DNA of 64,000 bases. Source: Streptomyces sp. NRRL S-37 (GTDB taxonomy: Bacteria > Actinomycetota > Actinomycetes > Streptomycetales > Streptomycetaceae). A model generated the notes under the pieces. The model ran no database searches. It saw only the letters and a list, made by a program, of their open reading frames with translations, and was not told where the DNA came from. The stretch is taken from positions 1 to 64,000 of the forward strand of contig NZ_JOIZ01000002.1 in assembly GCF_000721605.1 (NCBI RefSeq), written 5' to 3'. This document shows, one piece after another, positions 1 to 9,346 of the stretch; position 1 is the stretch's first letter; each line of letters opens with the position of its first letter. Position numbers and translations under genes: made by a program.

Positions 1-81
1 CGAGAACGCGGGCGACCAGGACATCCAAAACCGTTCGGGGTGTCCGCAGCGGCCAGGAATGGGTCCAAGACTCACTCCTGC

Positions 82-309
82 TCACTGATTAGGAACGGTC
101 GTCCCCACCCCGGTGTAGAACTCGACGTTCACCAGGTGGATGTTCTTGCAGTCGAGCGCGTAGGCGAGCCCTCCCGCGACGAAGACCCCGCCGCGCGCGA
201 TGCTCAGCACCACGTCGGGCTCGTACCCGTCGTCGGCGATCGTCTGCGCGAGCTCGCGCACGGCCACCCCGAACTGCTCGTAGCTCAGGTTCTCCCGCAT
301 GCCGCTCAC
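82..309 (-). pseudogene. Phosphoribosyltransferase, 3'-truncated
   Basis: The 75-residue product has the N-terminal half of a type I phosphoribosyltransferase of the purine-salvage kind, including the conserved stretch DVVLSIARGGVFVAGGLAYA. Family members run to about 160-180 residues and carry a PRPP-binding loop with a DDVxDTGxT-type motif. Here the reading frame leaves the family sequence after GVGTT (about residue 70) and stops, so the PRPP loop is missing. The ATG overlaps the dcd stop by 4 bp (ATGA), so it was once the second gene of a dcd operon. The break lies near position 100 and points to a recombination or insertion junction just left of the gene. The fragment is unlikely to be active. 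Confidence 0.75.
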
Positions 310-881
310 ACCCGCGTCCGGTGGAAGTTGAGGTAGGACCGCGAGGCCGTCGGCCCCCGCTGCCCCTGGTACCGCGACCCGTACCGCTCACTGCCGTACG
401 GGTGCTCGGCCGGCGAGCTGAGCCGGAACATGCACAGCTGCCCGATCTTCATACCGGGCCACAGCTTGATGGGGAGCGTCGCGAGATTGCTGAGTTCGAG
501 GGTCACGTGCCCGGAGAACCCGGGGTCGATGAACCCGGCGGTGGAATGCGTCACCAGCCCGAGCCGCCCCAGCGAGCTCTTCCCCTCCAGCCGCGAGGCG
601 AGATCGTCCGGCAGCGTGATGACCTCGTACGTACTGGCCAGCACGAACTCACCGGGGTGCAGGATGAACGGTTCGTCCCCCTCCGGCTCCACGAGCCGGG
701 TCAGGTCCGCCTGCTCGACGGAGGGGTCGATGTGGGGGTACCGGTGATTCTCGAACACCCGGAAGTAGCGGTCGAGGCGTACGTCGATGCTGGACGGCTG
801 CACCATGGATTCGTCGTAGGGATCGATCCGCACCCGTCCGGCGTCGATCTCGGCCCGGATGTCCTTGTCAGAGAGAAGCAC
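306..881 (-). CDS. dcd: dCTP deaminase
   Basis: Deaminates dCTP to dUTP, feeding dTMP synthesis in the cytoplasm. The 191-residue product matches the normal length of the trimeric Dcd family. It contains the family core [19 protein letters not shown] followed by [13 protein letters not shown], which includes the catalytic Glu region, and the C-terminal [14 protein letters not shown] tail that closes over the nucleotide. I chose the GTG at 881 because it gives the canonical start [12 protein letters not shown]; the longer frame adds 12 unrelated residues. It is first in an operon with the truncated phosphoribosyltransferase (ATGA overlap). Confidence 0.96.
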   Translation of the reverse strand: MLLSDKDIRAEIDAGRVRIDPYDESMVQPSSIDVRLDRYFRVFENHRYPHIDPSVEQADLTRLVEPEGDEPFILHPGEFVLASTYEVITLPDDLASRLEGKSSLGRLGLVTHSTAGFIDPGFSGHVTLELSNLATLPIKLWPGMKIGQLCMFRLSSPAEHPYGSERYGSRYQGQRGPTASRSYLNFHRTRV

Positions 882-944
882 GGGCCCGAGGATACGCAAG
901 GCGCGCGGAACGGCCACAATCGGCCGCTCCGCGCGCCTTCGCCG

Positions 945-1169
945 TTACCGCTTCTGAAGACTCACCGGCACGACGCTGCGGAGCCGCGCACAGCGCGGGC
1001 ACCGCAGGAGCCGGCCGGGGCCGAGTCGCTCGGCCTGCTGCATCGGAAACGAGGCGGCGGTGAACACGTGCCCATCGGCACAGCGGACGACGGTGCGCTC
1101 CATCAAGTCCAAGAGTCCCTTCCCCAAGAGGCCGCGTCCGGCCAACTGCCCTGACGCCAAAAGCCACAT
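945..1169 (-). CDS. Small conserved zinc-ribbon-like protein
   Basis: A 74-residue protein of a type widespread and usually unnamed in Streptomyces. It carries a CxxC-type pair (LLRCPRCARLRSVVP) and an upstream Cys in VVRCADGHVF, together suggesting a small zinc-ribbon or rubredoxin-like fold. The region from LLDLMERTVVRCADGH to the C terminus is the conserved part. The ATG at 1169 is taken as start, but the first ~15 residues are weakly constrained. It lies upstream of dcd on the same strand with a 63-bp gap. Function unknown. Confidence 0.65.
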   Translation of the reverse strand: MWLLASGQLAGRGLLGKGLLDLMERTVVRCADGHVFTAASFPMQQAERLGPGRLLRCPRCARLRSVVPVSLQKR

Positions 1170-1505
1170 TACGGGATCAAAGGAACGGCCCTCCAGGCGG
1201 CACCCCGCACGCGCACCACGCCTTCACGGTACGCCCCCACACATGCCCCCCGCAGCCGCATCCACGCCCTGAAACAGGGTCAGCCCCCGGCCCCTGAAGA
1301 CGCCGTGGGCGAACTCCGTCACCGCCTACCGATAGGAGCGTTTCTCCCTACAACACACCGCGTATACGCCGTTCTGCCTGGAGAAATGCTCCCATCGTCG
1401 CCCGCGCGACAGGGACCGGCGGCATCCCTGAACACCGAGGGCCTGGCATGGGGTAGAGTAAGCGGGCGTCCGGACACCATCGATTCGACGGGGTCGGGAT
1501 CTTGC
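1170..1505. other. Intergenic region before tRNA-Gly
   Basis: No gene is supported in this 336-bp stretch. A TAGAGT hexamer at 1454-1459 lies about 46 bp before the mature tRNA 5' end and is the best visible -10 candidate for tRNA transcription, with no clear -35. The divergent small zinc-ribbon gene presumably also has its promoter in the left part. Confidence 0.4.
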
Positions 1506-1579
1506 GCGGGTGTAGTTTAATGGTAGAACATCAGCTTCCCAAGCTGAGAGCGCGAGTTCGATTCTCGTCACCCGCTCCA
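1506..1579 (+). tRNA. tRNA-Gly(CCC)
   Basis: The 71-nt tRNA body (1506-1576) is followed by an encoded CCA (1577-1579). The acceptor arm GCGGGTG pairs with CACCCGC. The anticodon stem TCAGC/GCTGA closes a 7-nt loop TTCCCAA, giving anticodon CCC. The T arm is GCGAG-TTCGATT-CTCGT. This gene appears to be the attachment target for mobile elements, because decayed fragments of its anticodon-to-T-arm region recur near 10378 and 14366. Confidence 0.95.
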
Positions 1580-1587
1580 TGAAGAAG

Positions 1588-1615
1588 GCCCAGGTCACAG
1601 ACCTGGGCCGTTTTG
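1588..1615 (+). terminator. Rho-independent terminator after tRNA-Gly
   Basis: A perfect inverted repeat GGCCCAGGT / ACCTGGGCC with a 5-nt loop is followed directly by GTTTTG. It lies 9 bp past the tRNA CCA and fits a classical terminator. A weaker copy of the same arrangement (CCCAGATCACCGGCCTGGGG then TTTG) recurs after the tRNA remnant near 14430. Confidence 0.85.
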
Positions 1616-1689
1616 CTGTCCGCTGTGATCACTGGCCGCGTGCCAGATGCGTGCCAGAACACTGATCGTCTGGATCGCCGGGAGAGGAC

Positions 1690-2001
1690 TTGAGCAAGCA
1701 GATAGCCGGATGGATCACGGATCGCAACCTGCGTGCCTTTCTGGAGCTGCTGTCTCGCTACGCCGACTACGCGTTCGACGACATCGACTGGGACACCATC
1801 GATACCGGCGTCCGGGACACCGACGACGAGAAGTCCGACGGCTGGTACTCATATCCGCTCGTCGGCACGAGCGCCACCCTGGAAGTCAGCCTCGCCCGCT
1901 CTGTCGGCAGCGAGGTGATGTCCGTCAGTGTCACAGGGGTCGAGACGCCTGAACTCCAGCTCCGGACCGACACTCTGCTGTCCGCATTCGCCAGCATCTG
2001 A
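1690..2001 (+). CDS. Conserved hypothetical acidic protein
   Basis: A 103-residue acidic protein with no signal peptide or membrane segment. I do not recognise the family with confidence; the pattern of a short helical N terminus (LRAFLELLSRYADYAFDDIDW) followed by beta-rich segments ending in a hydrophobic helix resembles small actinobacterial hypothetical proteins found in accessory regions. The start is TTG at 1690, preceded by a good ribosome-binding site (GGGAGAGGA). It sits right after the tRNA-Gly terminator, the place where integrated cargo is expected. Confidence 0.6.
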   Translation: MSKQIAGWITDRNLRAFLELLSRYADYAFDDIDWDTIDTGVRDTDDEKSDGWYSYPLVGTSATLEVSLARSVGSEVMSVSVTGVETPELQLRTDTLLSAFASI

Positions 2002-2157
2002 CCGCCGTTCTGTCTCCCCAGACGTCCAAAACCCTGCCCCCTTGGCGAGTCAGCGCTCTGGCGTGTCTGGCACGCCCGCGGTTTTCCGTGCAGCCTGCCC
2101 CACGCTGCTGGTCACCGGTGCCGTCGGTTCGGTCGGCGGGGGCGCGAGCAGATCTGC

Positions 2158-2769
2158 TCACGCCCCCTTCCGTACGGGCCACACCGACATGGCGAGCTCG
2201 GCCACCCGCTCCAGTTCCGTCGCGCTCGCCCCGTCCCGGGCCTGTTGGGACATGCCCTGAACCACCGCGGCGAAGTAGACGGCCAGAGCGCGTGGTTCGG
2301 CACCTTCGGGCAGCGTCCCGGCCTTCTCGGCGTCGGCCAGTCGTCTCTCGAAGTCATGGACGTTCGCCACCCTGCGTTCCCGCAGGCCCCGCTCGACATC
2401 GGCCGTCTGCGCCGAGTAGTTGATCGCCGCCGTGATGACCAGGCAGCCCGCCGGGTGGCCGGGGTCGGTGTACGACGTCGCCGCCTCGCGCAGCATTCTG
2501 GCGAACCCCGCGCGGGCGTCGCTCTCCTCCTCCAGCGCCCTGCCCATGAAGGCGCCGAAGGTTCCGCCGTAACGGTCGACGACCTCGGTGAAGAGTGTGC
2601 GCTTGTCGCCGAAGGCGGCATACAGGCTGGGCGGAGAGATCCCCAGGGTCCGGGTGAGATCGGCGATGGACGTGCCCTCGTAGCCGTGCTCCCAGAACAG
2701 CCGCGTGGCCTGCACGAGCGCCGCCTCGCGGTCGAAGCTTCGCGGTCGTCCCCGCCTCGTCATCGTCAT
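2158..2769 (-). CDS. TetR/AcrR-family transcriptional regulator
   Basis: A 203-residue repressor. The N-terminal 60 residues hold the TetR helix-turn-helix (TSIADLTRTLGISPPSLYAAF); the rest is an all-helical ligand and dimer domain with a conserved Cys in GHPAGCLVITAA. It is divergently transcribed from the SDR gene. The 74-bp gap holds two related palindromes (2783-2792 and 2818-2829) that fit its operators, so it probably represses the SDR gene and itself. The inducer is unknown. Confidence 0.92.
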   Translation of the reverse strand: MTMTRRGRPRSFDREAALVQATRLFWEHGYEGTSIADLTRTLGISPPSLYAAFGDKRTLFTEVVDRYGGTFGAFMGRALEEESDARAGFARMLREAATSYTDPGHPAGCLVITAAINYSAQTADVERGLRERRVANVHDFERRLADAEKAGTLPEGAEPRALAVYFAAVVQGMSQQARDGASATELERVAELAMSVWPVRKGA

Positions 2770-2780
2770 ACGAGAATTTT

Positions 2781-2830
2781 ACAGCGATCGCTACGTATTG
2801 CGTGTAACCTTTTTCTATAGCCATCGCTAC
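2781..2830. promoter_or_regulatory. Twin TetR-type operators between tetR and SDR
   Basis: AGCGATCGCT (2783-2792) is a perfect palindrome and TAGCCATCGCTA (2818-2829) is the same motif with one mismatch. Their centres are 36 bp apart. They fill the short divergent promoter region, as expected for a repressor that controls both directions. The SDR start codon follows 14 bp after the second site. Confidence 0.65.
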
Positions 2831-2843
2831 AGATTGGAAGGTC

Positions 2844-3611
2844 ATGCGTTCACTCACGGGCAAGACGGCTCTGGTGACCGGCGGCAGCCGCGGCATCGGG
2901 CGGGCCACCGCCGAACGGCTCGGCCGGGAGGGCGCCCTCGTGGCCGTGCACTACGGACGCGACGCCGCTGCCGCCGAAGAGGTGGTCGGGGCGATCCGGG
3001 CGGCGGGCGGCACGGGATTCGCCGTGCGGGCCGAGCTGGGTGCGGGTGGTGACGTGGAGGCCCTGTGGGCCGAGTTCGACCGCCAGGTCCTGGAGCACGG
3101 CGACAGCACCGGTCTCGACATCCTGGTGAACAACGCCGGCATCACGTCCCGCGGTCACATCGAGGAGACCACGCCCGAGGCCTTCGACGAGATGTTCGCC
3201 GTCAACGTGCGGGCCCCGTTCTTCCTGGTCCAGCAGGGGCTCAAGCGGCTGCGGGACGGCGGCCGGATCATCAACATCTCGTCCGGGGCGACGCGTATCG
3301 CGCTGACCGACATCATCGCGTACAGCATGACCAAGGGCGCTGTCGACACCTTCAGCCTCACGCTCGCCAAGGCCCTCGGCAACCGCCGCATCACCGTCAA
3401 CTCGGTCGCGCCCGGCATCATCGACACCGACATGAACGCCTCCTGGCTCCGGGGCGACGAATCCGCCGAACAGTCCGCCGCGGAGCTCTCGGCACTCGGT
3501 CGCGTGGGCCGCCCCGGCGATGTGGCCGACATCGTGGCCTTCCTGGCCTCGGACGACGCCCGTTGGGTGACAGGGCAGGTCATCGACGCCACAGGAGGCT
3601 CGCAGCTCTGA
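2844..3611 (+). CDS. SDR-family NAD(P)-dependent oxidoreductase
   Basis: A classical short-chain dehydrogenase of 255 residues. It has the cofactor motif TGGSRGIG (residues 12-19), NNAG (96-99), a catalytic Ser in NISSG, and the YxxxK pair Tyr160/Lys164. The C-terminal GRVGRPGDVADIVAFLASD and VTGQVIDATGG are typical of the 3-oxoacyl-ACP reductase-like subgroup. The substrate cannot be told from sequence. Its divergent TetR neighbour suggests induction by a small molecule, possibly its substrate. Confidence 0.93.
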   Translation: MRSLTGKTALVTGGSRGIGRATAERLGREGALVAVHYGRDAAAAEEVVGAIRAAGGTGFAVRAELGAGGDVEALWAEFDRQVLEHGDSTGLDILVNNAGITSRGHIEETTPEAFDEMFAVNVRAPFFLVQQGLKRLRDGGRIINISSGATRIALTDIIAYSMTKGAVDTFSLTLAKALGNRRITVNSVAPGIIDTDMNASWLRGDESAEQSAAELSALGRVGRPGDVADIVAFLASDDARWVTGQVIDATGGSQL

Positions 3612-3706
3612 TCCGAACCACGGCTCGCGCCATGGGCCCGCACCACGCAAGGGTGTCAACGGGGACACCGCATCATCGCGCACGGCACTCTGCAGTGGGA
3701 GACCCC

Positions 3707-4072
3707 ATGCGTGTCGTCATCGCCTGGTGGGACGGAACTCGCTCCGCCGGAACCCCCCACGCGGACAGCGAGAAATCATCCGCAGGCCGAGCGGAAACCT
3801 CCGACATCGACCCCGATTCCTCCTCCGTCGGCGAGTTCCCGGGCCTGAGGACGAGCCACTGGCTCACCGATCCGACCGCCGACCGGCAGGGCCTGGCCCT
3901 GCCGTGGGACAGCGCGGCCTCCGCCGCACGGTCCCTGCCGGCGCTCGCGGCGAAGACGTCCGGCCACGCGCCGTCCGATCGCTGGGCATTCGAGCTGGAC
4001 GAAGCACTTCAACCGAAGCCAGGCGGTTCCCCCGGGCTCCCTCAGGAGCCCAGCCTCCCGCTCCACGCCTGA
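3707..4072 (+). CDS. Small conserved protein with VIAWWD motif
   Basis: A 121-residue product beginning MRVVIAWWD. It resembles a family of ~100-120-residue actinobacterial proteins that open with VIAWWDL and continue with a PGLRxxxW...D segment and a C-terminal FDV/FELDEA-like strand; these look like dimeric alpha-beta barrel (monooxygenase-like) folds. The PGLRTSHWLTD and WAFELDEAL parts are visible. The middle is more diverged than I would expect, so the copy may be degenerating. It follows the SDR gene by 95 bp and may belong to the same transcription unit. Confidence 0.55.
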   Translation: MRVVIAWWDGTRSAGTPHADSEKSSAGRAETSDIDPDSSSVGEFPGLRTSHWLTDPTADRQGLALPWDSAASAARSLPALAAKTSGHAPSDRWAFELDEALQPKPGGSPGLPQEPSLPLHA

Positions 4073-4265
4073 GACGCCGAACTCCGCGCCCCCGGTTCAC
4101 CCCGCATCGGGGGCGCGGTCATGCGTCATGCCGGTCCGGGTGCGCTGACGGGCGAGACCTCCTCTGTGTATTCCTGCGAAGACGCCCTCCCGGCCAACGC
4201 TCGCTACCAGCACCTCGGCGGTAACCGGCCGCCAACAGGGGCTGCCCGCACCCCCGAGTCGACGG

Positions 4266-4311
4266 CGTGCCCATGGCGTGCCCGTAAGTCCGGTCAACCA
4301 CGGTCAAAGGG
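4266..4311 (+). repeat. Degenerate integration-scar repeat, copy A
   Basis: Begins with CGTGCCCATGGCGTGCCCGT and continues with a GGTCAACCACGGTCAAAGG segment. It matches copies B, C and D in order and orientation. It directly abuts the decayed dnaE fragment. No tRNA-like sequence is seen ~120 bp further on, unlike copies B and C. Confidence 0.6.
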
Positions 4312-4315
4312 CTGC

Positions 4316-4530
4316 ACCGAGGTCACCTGGTTCCAGGAAGAAGTATTCCGGGGTATGCGGCGCCGGTATCCGGAGGGCTGGGGCGAGGACTACCGGAAGC
4401 AGGCCGAGTACGAGATGGGCGTCATCGTTCAGATGGGGGTTCCCCGGCTGCTTCCTCGTGGTCGCCGACTTCATCATGTGAGCCGAAGAGCAGGGCATCG
4501 CCGTCGGTGGACGCTTCCTCCGGACGGGGA
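4316..4530 (+). pseudogene. Fragment of DNA polymerase III alpha subunit gene (dnaE)
   Basis: In one frame the sequence reads TEVTWFQEEVFRGM then RRYPEGWGEDYRKQAEYEMG and VIVQMG. After one extra G in the run at 4436-4440 it continues in another frame as FPGCFLVVADFIM. A stop (4480-4482) then stands where the family has Trp, and AEEQGIAVG follows. This is the conserved stretch of bacterial DnaE just before the PGRGSAAGS motif. The piece is about 70 residues long out of more than 1,100, with a frameshift and a nonsense change, so it is a dead fragment. It lies against repeat copy A, consistent with debris left by an integrated element or by recombination. Confidence 0.75.
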
Positions 4531-4755
4531 CCACCTCGTCACCATCACGTGACGTGCCCTGCCGGCCTACCTGGTTCGCGACAGCGTGCGGACCGGCCGA
4601 GGAGTACGGCCGGAACGGAAGGTGATCCCCAGTCGGTGCCGCCGAGCGCCATCCCGTCCTGGCCCAGGACGAGGACCCGGGGGCTCTCCTGCGACCTGTC
4701 ATTCCTCGGCATCTCCGTGCCGCCGTTCTCGCGCACGCATGCTTTCCCACACGGT

Positions 4756-4797
4756 GTGCCCCTGGACGAGGGTTGATCCACCCTCGTCCAGGGGCAC
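4756..4797 (-). terminator. Terminator of the ABC exporter operon
   Basis: A perfect 18-bp stem (4756-4773 with 4780-4797) around the loop TGATCC, 17 bp past the permease stop. The stem begins GTGCCCCTGGACGAGGGT. There is no U tract, as is common in Streptomyces. Confidence 0.8.
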
Positions 4798-4814
4798 GGT
4801 CCGGCAGCGGAGGC

Positions 4815-7678
4815 TCAGTGCGCTTCGCGGCGGGCCAGCGCCCCGTGCGAGCGGGTCACCAGCGCGGCCAGCAGGGCGGCGCCGAGGGGCACGGCGATCA
4901 GGAGGGCGGCGAGTGTCTCCCAGGGGACGACGATCGGCACGTACGGCGGGGCGTCACCGGCGTCGCCCCACCCCTGGTCGAGAGCCTCCTGGTAGGAGCG
5001 CATCTGCTCGCGCTCCTCGGTGAGCCGCAGCCCGACCGCGGGCAGGACACCGGCCGCCGAGCCGAGGACCACACCCATCGCGGCGATCACACCGCACTGG
5101 AAGCCGCTGAGCATGCGGCGCACCCGGGGCGGGGCGCCGACCGCGGCGAGCGTCTTGAGATCGGCCTCCGCGTCGGCCTGGGCGAGACCGGTGGCTATGC
5201 CGGCCGCACCGATGGTGACCAGGCCGGCGAAGACGGTCAGCGCGAGCAGGACGAGCTTGTTCTCGTCGACCCAGCCCTCCTCCACGCTCAGCTCGACGTT
5301 GCTGCCGAGCTTGGCGATCTCGGCGTCGAGCCTCTGCCGCTGCTCGGAGCTGGGCATCCGGTCGGTGCTGAAGAAGGCGCCGAGGGGGACGGTGGTCAGT
5401 CCGGCGGCCTTGGCGGCGGCGGGGCTGAGCACGCTCTCCACTCCGTAGGAGTCGGGCGAGCCGGGCACCTGGTAGGCGGGGATGGACTTCAGCTCGCCCG
5501 GGACCGGCTTGTTCTGCTCGACGGAGCGGTCGGCGGCCTCCGGGTCGGTGATCAGCTTGATGCCGACGGTGCCGTTCCTGTCGACCTGGGGCCTGTGGAA
5601 GCTGAGGAGCTTTCCGTCGGCGAGGGCCTTGGCCGCACCCGGGTCGTCGATGCCGAGGACCTTCAGGAGCGGGGCGTCGGCGACGAGGAGACCCTCCTCG
5701 ACGTAGATGCCGTTGCCGGCGTGCGAGAGGCAGCGCCAGTCCTTGGCGAGGGCGCGCCGCTGCTCCTTGGTGTACTTCTCCGCCGGGTCGGAGCCGTCGG
5801 GGGTGCTGACCCACAGCGGGCACTCGTTGGCCGGCGGGATGACGACGTCGAAGCGGCCACAGCCCTCGCCCTCGCCGTACGGGGCGCAGCCGGGCTTGCC
5901 GACGGCGATCCGGAACACGTCGGCGCGGACGTCGACGGGCAGCGTCCGCTGCACGGCGTCGCGAACCGCGGGGACGTCCCGGCCCCCCTCCTCTGTGACG
6001 AGCGCGGCGACGGCCCCGTGCGGCAGGCTGGCCCGGTACTCGGCCAGACTCTGGGCGTCGCGGCTCGCGGCGTACGTCGAGACGGCAACGGTGCCCGCGA
6101 CGGCGGCCAGGACGGCGGCGACGGCGGGTGCCGTACGGCCCCGGTTGCGGACGGCGTCCCGCAGGGCGAGGCGCGGCGAGAGCGGCAGCCAGCGGCCGGC
6201 CCGGCCGAACAGGCCGACCAGGGCGGGCGTCATGGCGACCACACCCAGCTCGGCGATGGCCGAGCCACCCGCGACCAGGACGAACTGGTCGGAGACGACC
6301 GAGCCGTACAGGGCGATGGCCGCGCCGAGCAGGAAGGCGCCGAGGCCGATCAGCGGCAGCACGCGGTTGCTGCGGCGCACGCCGCGACGGCCGGTGAGGG
6401 AGGCCAGGACGGTCTGCCGGGAGGCGGTGACGGCCGGGATGACCGCGGAGAGCAGGCCGGTGAGGACGGCGAGCGCGGCGATGGCGAGCAGTTCCAGCGG
6501 CCTGACGGTGAAGCCGCCGAACCGCTGCCCCATGTAGTCCTCGAGGAGCGGCCGGAGGGCGAGGGTCAGGACCAGGGCGAGGACGATGCCGACCAGGGCC
6601 GCCGCGACGCCGATGACCAGGCCGCCGCTCAGCACGATGGCCCGGATGTGGCTGCGGGCACCGCCGTTGGCGCCGACCAGGCCGAGCTGGCGGCGGGAAC
6701 GACGGGCGCCGACGGCGAAGGCGGGACCGGCGAGCAGGCAGATCTCCAGCATCGCCAGGCCGACGACCGTGCCCACGGCGGCGAGCGCGGCGGCGTCGGT
6801 GGCCCCGCTGCTCTCGTAGTTGGCCCAGCCTTCCTTCTGGTAGAGCGGCACCTCGGAGTCGGCGGGCGGGTCGAGAGCCACGGCGCGCGAGGTGACCAGG
6901 ACACCCTTGACGTTGATCGCCTGGACCGTGTTCCACGTGAAACCACCGGACTTCTTCACCAGGTAGGTGGTGGAGACGTCGGGCTTCGGCAGTCCGGCCT
7001 TCTCGACCGCCTTGGCGTACGGCGCGAGGAAGGCCCCCGGCAGGGCGTTGACCTGCTGTGCCGTGAGGTCGCTGGGCAACTCGTACGAGCCGCTGATCAC
7101 ATAGGTGCGGTCGAAGCCGCGGGCGGTGAGGGTGGAGCCGACGGACAGCCCGCTGCTCTCCAGGAACCGGGTGGTCGCGGCGATCTCGTTGTTCTCCTCG
7201 GGGAAGCGGCCCTCCTGCAGCCGCATGATGCCCCGGGCGACGGGATCGGCGGCGGCCAGCTCACGAACCTCGGTCTGGAGCAGACCGTGAGTGGTGGTCA
7301 GTTTGGCGGTGCCGCTGTTGTCGGTCAGCACCGTCGAACCGGCCGGGATGGTCTTGGTGACATCGGTCGGGCCGTCGGGCCAGGGCGTGCCCGGCGAGGA
7401 GTAGTCCCCGGCCGGGGTGCTCTGCTCGCCCGCGGGGTCCTGCAGGATGGCCACGCCGCCCGTCCGGGCGTCGGAGAAGCGGGCGTCGGCGGCGCCCAGG
7501 GTGCGCTCCATCCGCTGCGCGGGGGTGAGTTCGGCGCTGCGCACGGTCAGGTCCAGGGCGCTCACGCCCAGGATCGGCAGCGCGATCATGGCGAGGACGA
7601 GGAAGCTGCGGCCCTTGGAGCGCCAGGCGTCACGGCGGGCGATGCGGACCGCGGCCCGCCAGGAGTGGAACCAGGTCG

Positions 7679-7682
<4 letters not shown>
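4815..7682 (-). CDS. ABC transporter permease, FtsX family
   Basis: A 955-residue permease with duplicated FtsX-type halves. An N-terminal membrane segment (around residues 28-46, SFLVLAMIALPILGVSALDL) is followed by a large extracytoplasmic domain, a group of membrane segments near residues 300-430, a second group beginning near 480, a second large outer domain and three C-terminal segments. Members export lipids, peptides or drugs or act as mechanotransmitters. The start ATG overlaps the ATPase stop (ATGA), so the two form one operon; the terminator at 4756-4797 closes it. Confidence 0.93.
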
Positions 7683-8419
<737 letters not shown>

Positions 8420-8623
8420 GGTTTCCCCTCGGGCGTGCGCCGGTGAGCGGCCGGACGCCGGTGCGACGGACGGTCGTTGGCAGCGCCGTGCGTACGGTAT
8501 GGGTCTGGTCGGGTGGTTCGGAGTCTTCAGGTGCTACGAGTGGGTCGGGTGGAGCCGGTGGACTCGGTCGGCCCCGTGGGTCCGGTCGTTCGGGGGCTCA
8601 GGGCCGGTCGTGAAGGTCGGACG

Positions 8624-9280
8624 TCACGGGCGGTGGCGTGCGGCCTCCTCTGCCCCGGCCGCCGCCCGCGCCCCCGTCCCCGCCGCTCCCGCCACCGCCC
8701 CCGGCGAGGCCGGCTCCGGCCCCGCCGCCTGGGCGGTCGACGAGAGACGGATCAGCCGGGACTCGCAGTGGTCGAGCCAGCGCGCCTCGGCCTCGGTCTG
8801 GAAGATCAGCTGCTCCAGGACGAGGAGCCAGGCGATGTCGTCCCGCTCCCGGTCCCCGTTCTTCTCCACGGCGGTGAGGGCCTGCGCCTTCAGCCGGGTG
8901 TAGTCCTGCATGGCCTTCACGGTGTGCCGGCGCTGGGACTGGATGACGTCACGGATGTCGACCCCGGACGCCCCGACGGCCATGGCCAGCTTGATGGCCA
9001 GCTCGTCACGGGCCGGGCTGGTGCGGTCGACGGGGTGCTCGAACCAGCTGCGAAGTTCGACGCGACCGCTGTCGGTGATCGCGTAGAGCGAGTGGCCGGC
9101 CTCGTCCTCACCGTCCTGCACGACCATGCCGTCGCGTTCGAGCCGGCTGAGCGTCGTGTAGACCTGACCCACGTTGAGCGGCCAGGTGGAGCCGGTGCGG
9201 AACTCGAACTCCGTACGGAGCTGTGAGCCGTAGCGCGGGCCGCGTTCGAGGAGGGCGAGAAGCCCGTGGCGAATGGACAT
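8624..9280 (-). CDS. PadR-family transcriptional regulator
   Basis: A winged-helix repressor. The N-terminal domain MSIRHGLLALLERGPRYGSQ and the wing with VYTTLSRLERDGMV are diagnostic of PadR; a C-terminal helical dimer domain (Vir_Tis-like) spans about residues 100-190, followed by an Ala/Gly-rich tail. I use the ATG at 9280 (218 residues) because homologues start there; the longer frame adds 12 residues read through the operator. It precedes the ABC operon on the same strand with a 204-bp gap, an arrangement typical of PadR-controlled exporters. The operator overlaps its own start codon. Confidence 0.9.
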   Translation of the reverse strand: MSIRHGLLALLERGPRYGSQLRTEFEFRTGSTWPLNVGQVYTTLSRLERDGMVVQDGEDEAGHSLYAITDSGRVELRSWFEHPVDRTSPARDELAIKLAMAVGASGVDIRDVIQSQRRHTVKAMQDYTRLKAQALTAVEKNGDRERDDIAWLLVLEQLIFQTEAEARWLDHCESRLIRLSSTAQAAGPEPASPGAVAGAAGTGARAAAGAEEAARHRP

Positions 9281-9301
9281 ACCGAGTATGTATACCGAGT
9301 A
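9278..9301. promoter_or_regulatory. Probable PadR operator overlapping the start codon
   Basis: CATAC-CGA-GTATG (9278-9290) is a perfect inverted repeat whose first 3 bp are the start codon of the PadR gene. The 10-bp unit ATACCGAGTA occurs twice (9279-9288 and 9292-9301). Binding here would block both transcription and translation initiation, so autorepression is likely. Confidence 0.6.
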
Positions 9302-9346
9302 GGTCCGCGTGGACAAGCGTCCTGAGGCGGACGCCGGAGGTCCGAC

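Larger units (their letters stand above)
4073..4814. other. Scar region with repeat and gene fragment
   Basis: This 742-bp stretch has no intact gene. It holds repeat copy A (4266-4311), a decayed dnaE fragment (4316-4530), and the 18-bp-stem terminator at 4756-4797. The part between 4530 and 4755 shows nothing recognisable. Confidence 0.6.

Noticed and set aside
1326..1598. Minus-strand frame reading ERVTRIELALSAWEADVLPL
   Set aside because: It is the reverse translation of the tRNA-Gly gene and its flank, a well-known false protein. A similar string (ERVKRIELMLSARETTALDW) near 14370 instead helped to identify the tRNA remnant.
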